From NCBI RefSeq assembly GCF_000470775.1, contig NC_022438.1, forward strand, positions 2,170,001 through 2,234,000: a stretch of DNA of 64,000 bases. The letters are read 5' to 3'. Positions 44,418 through 54,238 of this stretch are shown piece by piece. The translations under genes and the position numbers were made by a program. The notes beneath the pieces were generated by a model. That model saw nothing but the letters and a program-made list of their open reading frames with translations. It searched no databases and had not been told where the DNA came from. The stretch is from Leifsonia xyli subsp. cynodontis DSM 46306. Its GTDB lineage: Bacteria > Actinomycetota > Actinomycetes > Actinomycetales > Microbacteriaceae. Position 1 is the stretch's first letter, and every line of letters starts with the position of its first letter.

Positions 44418-46994
44418 ATGTCTGCGAAAAAACCACAGGCTAGAGGTGGGCTCGGAGCCGTCGGCGCGTTCGTCGGCATGAGCGCCGTGGTCGGTCTTCT
44501 GGTCACCGCCGCCGTCACACCCGCCATCGCAGTGACAGGCATGGCCGCCAACAACAGCATCGGCATTTTCGAGGGGCTGCCCGAGTACCTCCAGATCGGC
44601 CAGCTCGCCCAGCCGACCACGATCTACGCGAAGAACGCCGACGGTTCCGACGTCGCGCTGGCCACTTTCTACTCCCAGAACCGGTTGCCGGTCGCCTTCG
44701 ACCAGATCTCGCAGTCGGCGAAGGATGCCGCGATCGCCGGCGAGGACCCGCGCTTCTACACGCACGGCGGCGTCGACATCCAGGGCACCATGCGCGGTGT
44801 CCTCTCGACGGTCTCCGGTGGCGGCGTGCAGGGCGGCTCCTCGATCACGCAGCAGTACGTGAAGAACGTGCTGCTCCAGAAGTGCGAGGCGATGCCGGTC
44901 AAGACGAAGGATCAGAAGGCCAAGTACCAAGACTGCGTCGACGACTCCACGGGCATCACGCCAGACCGCAAGATCAAGGAGATGAAGTACGCCATCGGCC
45001 TGGAGAAGAAGTACCCCAAAGACGAGATCCTGGTCGGCTATCTGAACATCGCCGGCTTTGGCGGTTCCGTCTACGGAATCGAAGCCGCAGCCCGCTACTA
45101 CTACAACACGACCGCGGCAGCGCTGACGCCCGCGCAGGCGGCCAGCCTCATCGCGATCGTCAACGAGCCGAGCGGACTGAAGCTCGACAACCCCGACTCC
45201 GCATCGAACGGGGCCGCCAACGGCTACGCCAAGAACAAGGAGCGCCGCGACTACATCCTCGGCAAGATGTACGAGTACAAGAAACTCACCAAAGCGCAGT
45301 ACGACGAAGCGGTCGAGACGCCGATCCAGCCGGTGATCACGCCGTCCAGCCGCGGCTGCCAAACGGCCGGCGGGGCGGCGTACTTCTGCGACTACGTGCA
45401 GAGGATCATCCTGAACGAAACCACCTTCGGCAAAGACGAGGATTCCCGCGCAGCGAACTTCAACCGCGGCGGCTACAAGATCTACACCTCTCTCGATGTC
45501 GACCTGCAGCGGACCGCGGAGGAGACGCTCGCTTCCTATGTGCCACAGACGTACTCGTTCGACATCGGCGGCGTACTTGTGGGTGTCCAGCCGGGGACAG
45601 GGCGTATCCTCTACATGGCCCAGAACAAGCAGTACTCACAAGATCCGGATGTGCTCGCGTCGGGCGATCAATACTCATCGGTCAACTATGCGACTGACTA
45701 CGACTACGGCGGCTCCAACGGTTTCCAGGTCGGATCCACCTACAAGACGTTCACGCTCGCCGAATGGCTCGAAGAAGGCCACACGCTGAACGAGACAGTC
45801 AATGCCAACGTCAGGACCTACGCCACGGGCACGTTCAAGGGGTATTGCTTCCCCAACGGCTCCTACGGCTCCACCCCGAACCGCTGGCCGACGAACGACA
45901 GCTCGGGCGAAGAAGGCGTTCGCAGCGCGATTCAGGCGACGCAGCTCTCCATCAACACAGCGTTCGTCTCCATGGCATCCCAGCTCGATCTCTGCAAGAT
46001 CCGGGACACGGCAAAAGCCTTCGGAGTACACACCGCCACGGGCACTGAGCTGGCCGCGAACCCGGCCAGCGTCCTGGGGACGAACACCATCGCACCGCTG
46101 ACGATGGCAACCGCGTTCGCGGGAATCGCCAATGGCGGAGTCACCTGTTCCCCGATCGCGATCGACAAGATCATCGGAGCCGACGGCAAAGAGGTGTCCG
46201 CTCCGACATCGAAGTGCGAGCAATCGGTCGACCCGTCGATCGCCGCAGCGATGTCCGCGGCCATGCAGAGAGTGCTCGTCAGCCCAGGCACGGCCGCCGG
46301 CATGAATACGACCGGCAAGGACATGATTGCGAAGACCGGGACCACAGACGGAAACGAGCAGCTCTGGCTTGTGGCTTCCACCACGGGAGTGGCGGGTGCG
46401 TACTGGGTGGGCAATGTCACCGGTCACCAAGACATGCGGCGGACCACCCCGACTCACGGCACATCCCCGGCCAGCGCCCGCACATCGGTCATGCGAGCCA
46501 TGATGTCCGCCGCCGTCGCGAAGTACGGGGGCGAGCCTTTCGCCAAGGCATCGGACAAACTCGTGCGCGGCGCACAGGTGACCGTCCCCGACCTCACCGG
46601 CAAGACCCCCGCGGAAGCGAAGTCCATCCTGATCGGCATCGGCCTCGACTCCGTCGACGGCGGCCCGCAGGACTCGGCACTGCCAGCGGGCACGGTTTCC
46701 GCAACCGATCCTGCGGCAGGGGCCTCGGTCGAGAAAGGCACGCAGGTGACCGTCTACACGAGCAACGGCGCGCTGGTGACGATCCCCAACGTCGTCGGGA
46801 TGAAGGTGTCCGATGCGCAGAAGGCGCTGGCCGACGCCGGTTTCGCCATCAGACTCACCGGTGAGGGCAGCCCGGACGCCATCGTGCAGGCCGAGGAACC
46901 CGGGGCGGGGAGCAGAGCCAGACCGGGAACCCAGGTGGCCCTGACCGCGCAGAAAGCGACCCAGCCGACTCCGACGCCCGGCGCCGGCGGATGA
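44418..46994 (+). CDS. Class A penicillin-binding protein with PASTA domains
   Basis: An 858-residue bifunctional peptidoglycan synthase. Membrane anchor at about residues 15-40. The glycosyltransferase (GT51) domain includes AIAGEDPRFYTHGGVDIQG, with the catalytic Glu, and GGSSITQQYVKNVL. The transpeptidase domain has STYK (440-443), SIN (511-513) and KTG (639-641). Two PASTA repeats fill about 715-848 (VTVPDLTGKTPAEAKSILIG and VTIPNVVGMKVSDAQKALAD). The end is Pro/Thr-rich. PonA-type enzyme for side-wall or septal growth. ATGA overlap with the next gene. Confidence 0.95.
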   Translation: MSAKKPQARGGLGAVGAFVGMSAVVGLLVTAAVTPAIAVTGMAANNSIGIFEGLPEYLQIGQLAQPTTIYAKNADGSDVALATFYSQNRLPVAFDQISQSAKDAAIAGEDPRFYTHGGVDIQGTMRGVLSTVSGGGVQGGSSITQQYVKNVLLQKCEAMPVKTKDQKAKYQDCVDDSTGITPDRKIKEMKYAIGLEKKYPKDEILVGYLNIAGFGGSVYGIEAAARYYYNTTAAALTPAQAASLIAIVNEPSGLKLDNPDSASNGAANGYAKNKERRDYILGKMYEYKKLTKAQYDEAVETPIQPVITPSSRGCQTAGGAAYFCDYVQRIILNETTFGKDEDSRAANFNRGGYKIYTSLDVDLQRTAEETLASYVPQTYSFDIGGVLVGVQPGTGRILYMAQNKQYSQDPDVLASGDQYSSVNYATDYDYGGSNGFQVGSTYKTFTLAEWLEEGHTLNETVNANVRTYATGTFKGYCFPNGSYGSTPNRWPTNDSSGEEGVRSAIQATQLSINTAFVSMASQLDLCKIRDTAKAFGVHTATGTELAANPASVLGTNTIAPLTMATAFAGIANGGVTCSPIAIDKIIGADGKEVSAPTSKCEQSVDPSIAAAMSAAMQRVLVSPGTAAGMNTTGKDMIAKTGTTDGNEQLWLVASTTGVAGAYWVGNVTGHQDMRRTTPTHGTSPASARTSVMRAMMSAAVAKYGGEPFAKASDKLVRGAQVTVPDLTGKTPAEAKSILIGIGLDSVDGGPQDSALPAGTVSATDPAAGASVEKGTQVTVYTSNGALVTIPNVVGMKVSDAQKALADAGFAIRLTGEGSPDAIVQAEEPGAGSRARPGTQVALTAQKATQPTPTPGAGG

Positions 46995-47971
46995 GCGCGC
47001 GCTCGCTTCGAGCGGCGGGCGCCGCGCTGACGGCGCTCGCCGCTGGCGGCGCGACCGCATTCGCCTACGGGTCGCTCGTCGAACGCCGAGCGTTCACTCT
47101 GCGCGAAGTGACGGTTCCGGTGCTGCCGACCGGATCGGACTCCATCCGGGTGCTGCACCTCTCCGATCTGCACATGGCTCCGTGGCAGCACGACAAGCAG
47201 CAATGGATACGTTCCCTGGCGCGCTTCGAGCCCGATCTGATCGTGGACACCGGCGACAATCTGAGCCACCAGGACGGCCTCAGCGGCATCCGCGCGGCGC
47301 TCGATGTCTTCCGAGGCGTACCCGGCGTCTTCGTACACGGCTCGAACGACTACTTCGGCCCCCAGCTGAAGAACCCGTTCAAATACTTCACCGGCCCGTC
47401 CAAGAAGCGCGGCTCCACCTCGCCCCGGCTCGACACCGCCGCTTTGACGGAATACTTGAGCGGCCTCGGCTGGCTCGACCTCAACAACGCTACCGGGGCT
47501 CTGGAGGTACGTGGCACGCACCTCGAGCTGTTCGGTGTCGACGACCCGCACATCCGCTACGACCGCGTGGCAGCGATCCCGGGAGCGCTGGACGAACTGC
47601 GCGAGAACGACCCGTACTCCGACGACACGGCCTGGCCTGGCGACGGCGCGCGACCGGAACGCCCGACGGTGACACTCGGCGTCGTCCACGCGCCCTACCG
47701 TCGTGTGCTTGACTCGTTCGTGACCTATGGCGCTGCGATGATCTTCGCCGGGCACACGCACGGGGGCCAGGTGTGTGTGCCCGGCTACGGCGCGCTGGTG
47801 ACGAACTGCGACATCTCCCGCAAGCAGGCAAAGGGCCTGAGCCTGTGGCGGCACGCCTTCCGCACGGCTTACCTGAACGTGTCGGCCGGGCTCGGAACGT
47901 CGATCTACGCACCGGTGCGGTTCGCGTGCCGGCCGGAGGCGACGCTCGTCACGCTGACGGCGGCAGAGTGA
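46991..47971 (+). CDS. Metallophosphoesterase, membrane-associated
   Basis: A 326-residue calcineurin-like phosphoesterase. An N-terminal hydrophobic segment (ALTALAAGGATAFAYGSLV) may anchor it. Metal-binding motifs are complete: VLHLSDLHM (DxH), LIVDTGDNLS (GDN), FVHGSNDY (GNxx equivalent), GVVHAPYRR and FAGHTHGGQVC (GHTHGG). The substrate is unknown; homologues next to PBP genes are widespread in actinobacteria, suggesting a cell-envelope role. Coupled by ATGA to the PBP gene. Confidence 0.9.
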   Translation: MSARSLRAAGAALTALAAGGATAFAYGSLVERRAFTLREVTVPVLPTGSDSIRVLHLSDLHMAPWQHDKQQWIRSLARFEPDLIVDTGDNLSHQDGLSGIRAALDVFRGVPGVFVHGSNDYFGPQLKNPFKYFTGPSKKRGSTSPRLDTAALTEYLSGLGWLDLNNATGALEVRGTHLELFGVDDPHIRYDRVAAIPGALDELRENDPYSDDTAWPGDGARPERPTVTLGVVHAPYRRVLDSFVTYGAAMIFAGHTHGGQVCVPGYGALVTNCDISRKQAKGLSLWRHAFRTAYLNVSAGLGTSIYAPVRFACRPEATLVTLTAAE

Positions 47972-48085
47972 ACGGAGTCGGCCTTTTCTCCTGCACGAAC
48001 TCCTCTGGCGTCTTCCCCGTCGATCGGCAGGAGTGGTCATCGCCGCCCCGGCGCTCATGTATCCTAGACAAGGCCTTCGGGCCAT

Positions 48086-48159
<74 letters not shown>

Positions 48160-48335
48160 CTCTGTCAAATAGGCTGTGAGACACGGCTGCCGATGCTTTC
48201 GCGAGTGTGCGCTTCAGCGGGCTGCCGCCTTCGTGCAGAGGCAAGGGGTCTGGCGAATCACAACCGCCGCGATTCTTTCACAGCACCCCTCACCGGGGAG
48301 CTTTCCATGACGCGTCTCGCCCCTCGTTCCGCGAG

Positions 48336-48929
48336 TCAGAACGCATCCGGCCGCGCGAACTCCGCCCCCGTGTATCGTGCGTCCGGGTCGGCCCGCGAGC
48401 GCACCAGTGGCAGCGTCCGCGTCACGGCGGTGGCGATCCGCTCGCGCAGGTCGTCCGAGGCGATGGCGTAGTCCTCGAAGTCCGCCTCGCTCGCGTAGAT
48501 GCCGAGGGGCAGGGTGATCGACTGGAAGAACCCGAACAAGGGGCGCATCTGGTGCTCGACGAGCAGGGCATGGCGGTCGCTTCCGCCCGTGGCCGTGAGC
48601 ACGACAGGTTTGTCCACGAGGGCGTACTGGCCGATGTGGTCGAAGAAGAGCTTGAAGAGGCCGGTGTAGGTCGCCCGGTAGGCGGGTGAGCCGACCACGA
48701 TGATGTCAGCCGACTCCACCGCTTCGAGGGCGGCGAGGACACGCGGGCTGAGGTGGCTGCAGAACGGCCCGGCGCCCAGGTCGCCGAGCAGCGGTGCGAG
48801 TCCGATGACGTTCGGGGTGCCGCCGGTCGCGTCGGCGAAGGCAGGGGTCACCTCGTCGACGAGGACGGTCGTGCGCGACGGCGTCGTGAGGCTGCCGCTG
48901 ACGCCGACGACGGTGGGTGCGTGTGCCAT
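48336..48929 (-). CDS. NADPH-dependent FMN reductase
   Basis: A 197-residue flavodoxin-fold reductase of the SsuE/MsuE type. The FMN phosphate loop is VVGVSGSLTTPSRTTVLVDE, followed by ADIIVVGSPAYRATYTGLFK, the family signature. Start ATG 48929 (MAHAPTVVGV); upstream open frame is not conserved-looking. It lies 91 bp downstream of a luciferase-like monooxygenase on the same strand, so it probably supplies reduced FMN to that enzyme. Confidence 0.9.
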   Translation of the reverse strand: MAHAPTVVGVSGSLTTPSRTTVLVDEVTPAFADATGGTPNVIGLAPLLGDLGAGPFCSHLSPRVLAALEAVESADIIVVGSPAYRATYTGLFKLFFDHIGQYALVDKPVVLTATGGSDRHALLVEHQMRPLFGFFQSITLPLGIYASEADFEDYAIASDDLRERIATAVTRTLPLVRSRADPDARYTGAEFARPDAF

Positions 48930-49020
48930 GCGGGACCGCCTTCGCTGCTGACAAAGCTGGGAAACGCGGCCAACGCTACCCGGGCAGTCCGGATGCCGCT
49001 CCATGCCGTGTCACGGACCG

Positions 49021-50040
49021 TCATGCGGCGGGGTAGAGCTGCGCGACGATCTCCAGCGAGCGGATGCGACCCTCGATGGTGGCGGCGCCGGAGGAGACCA
49101 TGAGCTCGTCCGCCTCGGTGGAGGCGAGAAGGGCATCCAGCCGGGCCTTGACCTCGTCGGGGACGCCGATCGCCTGGCGGGCATTGCGAGCGGCGATGAA
49201 CTCCTCCTCCAGCGGGGTGAAGTCGTGCGCGAGCGCTTCCTCGACGCTGACGGGCTCGGGTTTCAGCCCCTGACGCAGACGGAGGAAAGAGAGCTGTCCA
49301 GGGAGGCTGAGCGCCCGCACGGTGTCGGGGTCCTCGTCCGAGACGACGGTGACCGCGATCATGGTCCGGGGTTCGCTCTGGGTGTCGCTGGGCTTGAACC
49401 GGGAGCGGTACACCTCGAGCGCAGCCTCGGTGTTCTCGCCGGCGAAGTGGTGGGCGAAAGCGAACGGGAGTCCGAGAGCCGCCGCGACCTGTGCGCTGTA
49501 GCCGCTGGAACCGAGAAGCCAGATCTGCGGGACGTCGCCGAGGCCGGGGACGGCGGTGATGCTGCGCAGGGGGTTGTCATCGTCCATGCCGCCGTGGAAG
49601 AAGCCGAAGAGGTCGAGGAGCTGCTGCGGGAAGTCATCGACGCCGAGGCCCTGCTCGCTGCGGCGGAGAGCCATCGCCGTCGCACCGTCGGTGCCCGGTG
49701 CGCGGCCGATGCCGAGGTCGATGCGGTCGCCATAGAGGGCGCGGAGGGTGCCGAACTGCTCGGCGACGACGAGCGGCGCGTGGTTCGGCAGCATGACACC
49801 GCCGGACCCGACGCGGATGCGCTCGGTCGCTGCGGCGATTCCCGCGATGAGGACGGCGGGAGCGCTGGAGGCGATGGCCGGCATCCCGTGGTGCTCGGCG
49901 ACCCAGAACCGGCCGTAGCCGAGGCGTTCGGCAGCCTGCGCGAGCCGGACGCTGCCGGCGAGCGCGTCGGCGTTGGTGCCGCCGGCGGGGCGGCTCGCCA
50001 GGTCGAGGACGGTGAGGGGGATGCTGCTGGACGCGTTCAC
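49021..50040 (-). CDS. LLM-class flavin-dependent monooxygenase
   Basis: A 339-residue bacterial-luciferase-like protein (MsnO8-like) from GTG 50040 ([20 protein letters not shown]). It has [20 protein letters not shown], the flavin-binding barrel region [20 protein letters not shown], and [19 protein letters not shown]. The substrate cannot be inferred. Paired with the FMN reductase that follows, it makes a likely two-component monooxygenase. The open frame extends to 50691, but the extra part lies antisense to nothing recognisable and overlaps the surface-protein pseudogene. Confidence 0.88.
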   Translation of the reverse strand: MNASSSIPLTVLDLASRPAGGTNADALAGSVRLAQAAERLGYGRFWVAEHHGMPAIASSAPAVLIAGIAAATERIRVGSGGVMLPNHAPLVVAEQFGTLRALYGDRIDLGIGRAPGTDGATAMALRRSEQGLGVDDFPQQLLDLFGFFHGGMDDDNPLRSITAVPGLGDVPQIWLLGSSGYSAQVAAALGLPFAFAHHFAGENTEAALEVYRSRFKPSDTQSEPRTMIAVTVVSDEDPDTVRALSLPGQLSFLRLRQGLKPEPVSVEEALAHDFTPLEEEFIAARNARQAIGVPDEVKARLDALLASTEADELMVSSGAATIEGRIRSLEIVAQLYPAA

Positions 50041-50105
50041 CCTGAGTCCAACCGCGCCCGGACGCCTGCGATTCCCGGCGCCCGGACGTCTCCCGCGGGA
50101 GCTGC

Positions 50106-50660
50106 TCAGTCGGCGCGCAGGCGACGCGCCCAGCTGGCGACCAGGAGCGCCAGGAGACCCGCCGCCAGCAGCCCGCCCGTCAGCCAACCGGCCCAGCCGG
50201 CGACGACCGCTCCGGTGTCGGCGAGACCGCTGCCCGGCTCGCTCACTGAGGCCGGGTGGTCGAGCGGGGTGACCGTGAGGGAGGCCGCGCAGACGTGGCC
50301 GCTCGTCTCGCCGTGTCCCACGATCGAGTAGAGCCCGGTGGCGTCGAACAGAACCGTCACTGTGAGGACATCGCTGCCGTCCGCGTTGACGCGCTTCTCG
50401 AAGTGCATGGTGCTCGGGGCGGCCGTCGAGACGAGGCGGACGCTGATGCCGTCCTCGCCTGTCACCGTTCAGTCGACGAGCTCGGAGGCCGACCAGGTCC
50501 CCGGGACGCAGATGAGCGTGGCGGTTCCACCGGCTTGCGAGCTCAGCAGATCGAAGCGGCAGGGAGCGCCTTTCGTGTACTGGTCCGCGTTCGCGGCCGT
50601 GGGCGCGGCCAGCATCAGGGTCGCGGCGATCGTCAGCGCGGCCAGAGTCTTTCTCATCAT
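50106..50660 (-). pseudogene. Sortase-anchored surface protein interrupted by TGA
   Basis: Two pieces in the same frame make one 184-codon gene. Piece one, from 50660, is a signal peptide ([20 protein letters not shown], then AANADQY) and the start of a domain ending ASELVD. A TGA at 50471-50469 follows, and the frame then continues [18 protein letters not shown] to a cell-wall sorting signal: LADTG, a hydrophobic helix ([17 protein letters not shown]) and a basic end (SWARRLRAD). LAxTG is the class E sortase motif of high-GC Gram-positives. With TGG (Trp) in place of TGA the protein would be whole. Read-through cannot be excluded. Confidence 0.78.
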
Positions 50661-50710
50661 CAGCCTTGCCTCCTCTCGGCCCGACGCACATCGAGCTTAG
50701 TGATTAATTC

Positions 50711-52573
50711 TCACTTTATGCCGGTGGCGCATGGAACGACAAGGGCGGCAGCGGTGCGCCTGGCCCCCACAACAGGGGTGGACCCGTCGCCCGGAAGAGT
50801 CGGCGCGACCGTCACATCGAGCGCTGTCCCGGTCTGCCCGACCTCCAGGAACTCGACCTGGACGGTCTTCGCCTCCCCCGGCGCGAGCAGGACCTCCGTC
50901 ACCGCCACCGGCCGCGCCCGATCCGTGCCCGAGACCGCCGAATGCCTCGCGCCGCCGCTGGTCACACCCAGCAGCAAACCGTCCGCGGGACGGTACACGA
51001 CGACCCGCGTGAGGATGGACCCCACCGGGACCCCGGACTTCCCTGCGCCGGTGACGTAAGCGGGCAGCCCCGGAACGCTCGCCGCCGCCACGGTGTTCGT
51101 CAACGTCACCCGAATGTGCGCCGTCGGTTTGCCGTCCGCACGGCACACCGTCGCACCGGCGGCGACCTCGGACTTCAGGTAGTAGCTCATCTTCGATCCG
51201 GTCGCGTCGTTGAAGTACACCCCGAAACCGCCGGTCTCAGCCGTGGAGGTCGGCAGAGCGCCAGCGAGAGTCGTCGACGCGAGCACGCGCTGTTCGGCGG
51301 GGTGCGCGCTCCAGATCAGGATGCGACGGCTCGTTCCCGAGTCCGCCAGCGCCGCGATGAGCACCCTTCCGTCGAGCCCGCCCGCGGTCACCCGGCCGAA
51401 GACCGCGCTGGCAGCCGACGCGAAGAAGGAGTCCTGTGTACTCGGATCGCCGTATCGCTGATACACACCGCTCAGGAGCAGCCGCACGGCGTTGCCAGCG
51501 CTCAGCGTGTCCCCGCCCGGCAGCGCGATCGGTCCGGTCGCTCGGAGGACCGCGGCGAGAACGACCGGGTCCATCGTCACCACGCCATCCACAGCCGTCC
51601 CGGTGCTCGACGCCCACATCGCCGCGACCGTGCTCGCCGCGAGCGGGAAGTCGGGGGTGAGGTTCGCATCCTGGAGGAACCGTCCGACGAGCGGACCGTA
51701 GAGCCCCTGCGTGGCCGCGGGGACGCTGACGACCGGCGAACGCCAGGGCCCGATCGTGGAACCGGCCTTCTGCGAAGCGAGCGACACGGCGCCTTTGTCC
51801 GCATGGATGACCGCGACCGAGCCGATGAGTCCGCCGGTAGCCCGCAGTTCGGCCGGATTCTGGGCGACGAGGAGGTAAGTGCGCGGTCCGTCGGCGCCGA
51901 GCATGCCGGGCAGCAGACGCGCGGCGTTGCCGGCCACGTCGATCGTCGGCGCGGTCTGCGCGAAAAAGGTGCGCATCCGGTCGACAGCGGTACCGACAGG
52001 CGAGAGAAGGCCACCGGAGGGCAGCGCTTCCACACTCGCCTCGGCCCTGCGGAAAGCCGTCTGCGCGCCCTCGACCGGGGCCTGGGCGGCGGCCAGCCGG
52101 GCCAGATCGACGCGGCCGCCAGAGAGGTCAAGACGACGGGTGTCCACCTCCGTCGCGACGCCGATGAGCAGTCTGACGACCTCCGAGGCGACCGTCTCGC
52201 TCACGGTCGCGACGGTCCGCACCGCGGTGAGGTTGGCTCCGATCCACGGAATGCCCTCCGCTACCCGCCAGACCGGATCTGAGGTGAGCGATACCGCCGC
52301 CTTGGCGTGGCGTTCGAGATCGGCGGAGGCGGCCCGCGCGCGTGCGAGGCCCCCGCTCTCGACGGCCTTCCGCACGGCGGCGATGTCGGGCATCGCCGCC
52401 GTCAGCTCCTGCCGTGCGAGTACGCCGCGCAGAACGATCCAGCCCGCCACAGCGGCGATCAGCACCACGGCGAGCGCCACCACGGCGACGAGGACGGGAC
52501 GCCGCCGGCGCGGCTCGCGAGGAGGCTCCGCCGGATGCGGCGACGACTCCTTCTGCGAGAGACCGATCACCAT
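50711..52573 (-). CDS. DUF4012 domain protein
   Basis: A 620-residue protein with a short cytoplasmic basic N-terminus (REPRRRRPVL), one membrane helix (VAVVALAVVLIAAVAGWIVL) and a long extracellular region. The DUF4012 domain contains YLLVAQNPAELRATGGLIGS, its hallmark, and GAVSLASQKAGSTIGPW. This domain is related to the LytR-CpsA-Psr superfamily and is found near polysaccharide genes; its activity is unknown. The adjacent UDP-glucose dehydrogenase supports an envelope polysaccharide link. The C-terminus (ALVVPCATGIK) shows no anchor signal. Confidence 0.88.
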   Translation of the reverse strand: MVIGLSQKESSPHPAEPPREPRRRRPVLVAVVALAVVLIAAVAGWIVLRGVLARQELTAAMPDIAAVRKAVESGGLARARAASADLERHAKAAVSLTSDPVWRVAEGIPWIGANLTAVRTVATVSETVASEVVRLLIGVATEVDTRRLDLSGGRVDLARLAAAQAPVEGAQTAFRRAEASVEALPSGGLLSPVGTAVDRMRTFFAQTAPTIDVAGNAARLLPGMLGADGPRTYLLVAQNPAELRATGGLIGSVAVIHADKGAVSLASQKAGSTIGPWRSPVVSVPAATQGLYGPLVGRFLQDANLTPDFPLAASTVAAMWASSTGTAVDGVVTMDPVVLAAVLRATGPIALPGGDTLSAGNAVRLLLSGVYQRYGDPSTQDSFFASAASAVFGRVTAGGLDGRVLIAALADSGTSRRILIWSAHPAEQRVLASTTLAGALPTSTAETGGFGVYFNDATGSKMSYYLKSEVAAGATVCRADGKPTAHIRVTLTNTVAAASVPGLPAYVTGAGKSGVPVGSILTRVVVYRPADGLLLGVTSGGARHSAVSGTDRARPVAVTEVLLAPGEAKTVQVEFLEVGQTGTALDVTVAPTLPGDGSTPVVGARRTAAALVVPCATGIK

Positions 52574-52902
52574 GAGGACAAAGGTAACAAATCCTCAGTT
52601 TTGTGGGCTGCCCCCAAACGGGGCTGCCGAGGAAGGCGGCGCCGCTTGCCCGTCGCTCCGCAGAGGTCCTCCCCTCCCGAAGTCTCACCTCTTTCCCGGC
52701 ATCCAGCCCCCACACCCCGGAACCCCTCCTTTGCCGCCGCCCGTCGGAAAAGGAGGGGATTGCAGCCGGTAACGAGGCAAACGCAGGAAACGGAGGAGAG
52801 AACAGGCCCCAACGGCCAGATCTCTTCCGCTTCCGACGGGACGGAGCGGGTGGCAGGCGGACGGAGCGCCTCGCCGTTCAGCGCCTCACGGGGAAGTCGC
52901 AG
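52574..52902. other. Intergenic region with a 10-bp inverted repeat
   Basis: I see no gene in these 329 bases. The only notable structure is CCCCTCCTTT (52723-52732) with AAAGGAGGGG (52749-52758), separated by 16 bases; it could be a terminator for the upstream ugd gene or a regulator site. The DUF4012 promoter should lie in the right-hand neighbourhood of 52574-52650, which contains A+T-rich TTTGTTACCTTTG on the minus strand. Confidence 0.45.
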
Positions 52903-54210
52903 CTAGCGCCCGAGCCCGCGGTACTCCCAGCCGGCAGCGCGCCACGCGACGGGATCGAGGGCGTTCCTGCCGTCGATTACGCGCCGGTGCGCGACCAGCT
53001 CACCGAGTTCGGCGGGGTCGAGCCCGGTGAACTCCGGCCACTCTGTGATGAGGACGACGACGTCGGCCCCGGCGACCGCCTCGTGCGCGTTCGCAGCGAA
53101 AGCCAGCTGCGGAGCCCGGAGACTCGCATTCGGAACAGCCTCGGGGTCCGTCGCGGTCACAATCGCTCCCCGGGCGGCGAGCCGGGTCGCCACGTCCAGT
53201 GCGGGTGAGTCGCGGATATCGTCCGAGTGCGGCTTGAAAGCGAGCCCCAGCATACCGACGCGGACACCCTCCACTGCCCCGGCGACCTCCGCGACGAGAT
53301 CGACCACACGGGCGCGGCGGCGCAGATTGATCTTGTCCACCTCGTCGAGGAAGCGCACGGCATCGCCCTGTCCGAGCTCCCGCGCGCGCGCGCTGAAAGC
53401 GCGGATGTCCTTCGGCAGGCAGCCGCCGCCGAAGCCGACGCCGGCGTTGAGGAAGCGTCGGCCGATGCGTGCGTCGTGCCCGATCGCGTCGGCCAGCCGG
53501 GTCACATCCGCTCCGGCCGCCTCGGCGATCTCGGCCATAGCGTTGATGAAGGAGATCTTGGTCGCGAGAAAAGCGTTGGCCGAGACTTTCACGAGCTCGG
53601 CGGTAGCGTAGTCGGTCACGATGACCGGTGTTCCAGCGCCGACGGCACGGGCGTAGACCTCGTCCAGGATGCGCGCGGCGCGCTCTCCGGCTTCGCCCGA
53701 CGGGACGCCGTACACGAGACGGTCCGGGCTGACGGTGTCTTTGACAGCGAACCCTTCGCGGAGGAACTCGGGGTTCCAGGCGAGCGTGACCTCCGACGCG
53801 CGCTGCGCGACCAGCTCGGCCAGCCGGGCGGCCGTGCCCACCGGGACCGTGCTCTTGCCGACGATCAGATCCCCCGGTTTGACGTGCTCCAGCAACGAGG
53901 CGAACGCGGCGTCGACGAAGCGCATATCGGCCGCGTCTCCCTCGGCCGACTGCGGGGTGCCCACGCCGACGAAATGCACCTCGGCCTCGGCGACGGCCGA
54001 GAAGTCCGTGGTGAACCGGAGGCGTCCGCTGGCGGTCGCGGAGGCGAGCACCTCGGGCAGCCCCGGCTCGAAGAACGGCGCGCGCGCCTCGGACAGGGCC
54101 GTCACTTTGGCCTCATCGACATCGACGCCGATGACAGTGTGGCCCAGGTCAGCCATCGCAGCAACGTGGACCGCTCCCAGATAGCCGCAGCCGATCACGG
54201 AGATTCTCAT
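52903..54210 (-). CDS. UDP-glucose 6-dehydrogenase
   Basis: A 435-residue NAD-dependent enzyme oxidising UDP-glucose to UDP-glucuronate, a precursor of acidic polysaccharides. Rossmann start MRISVIGCGYLGAVHVAAMA, GKSTVPVGTA, the active-site Cys264 in NAGVGFGGGCLPKDIRAF, and the C-terminal UDP-binding part VGMLGLAFKPHSDDIRDSPA. ATG 54210 is the right start; upstream codons lack similarity. It reads towards the DUF4012 gene, separated by 330 bp. Confidence 0.94.
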   Translation of the reverse strand: MRISVIGCGYLGAVHVAAMADLGHTVIGVDVDEAKVTALSEARAPFFEPGLPEVLASATASGRLRFTTDFSAVAEAEVHFVGVGTPQSAEGDAADMRFVDAAFASLLEHVKPGDLIVGKSTVPVGTAARLAELVAQRASEVTLAWNPEFLREGFAVKDTVSPDRLVYGVPSGEAGERAARILDEVYARAVGAGTPVIVTDYATAELVKVSANAFLATKISFINAMAEIAEAAGADVTRLADAIGHDARIGRRFLNAGVGFGGGCLPKDIRAFSARARELGQGDAVRFLDEVDKINLRRRARVVDLVAEVAGAVEGVRVGMLGLAFKPHSDDIRDSPALDVATRLAARGAIVTATDPEAVPNASLRAPQLAFAANAHEAVAGADVVVLITEWPEFTGLDPAELGELVAHRRVIDGRNALDPVAWRAAGWEYRGLGR

Positions 54211-54238
54211 GCTGTTGATCTTTCGTTGCTGTGGGGGA

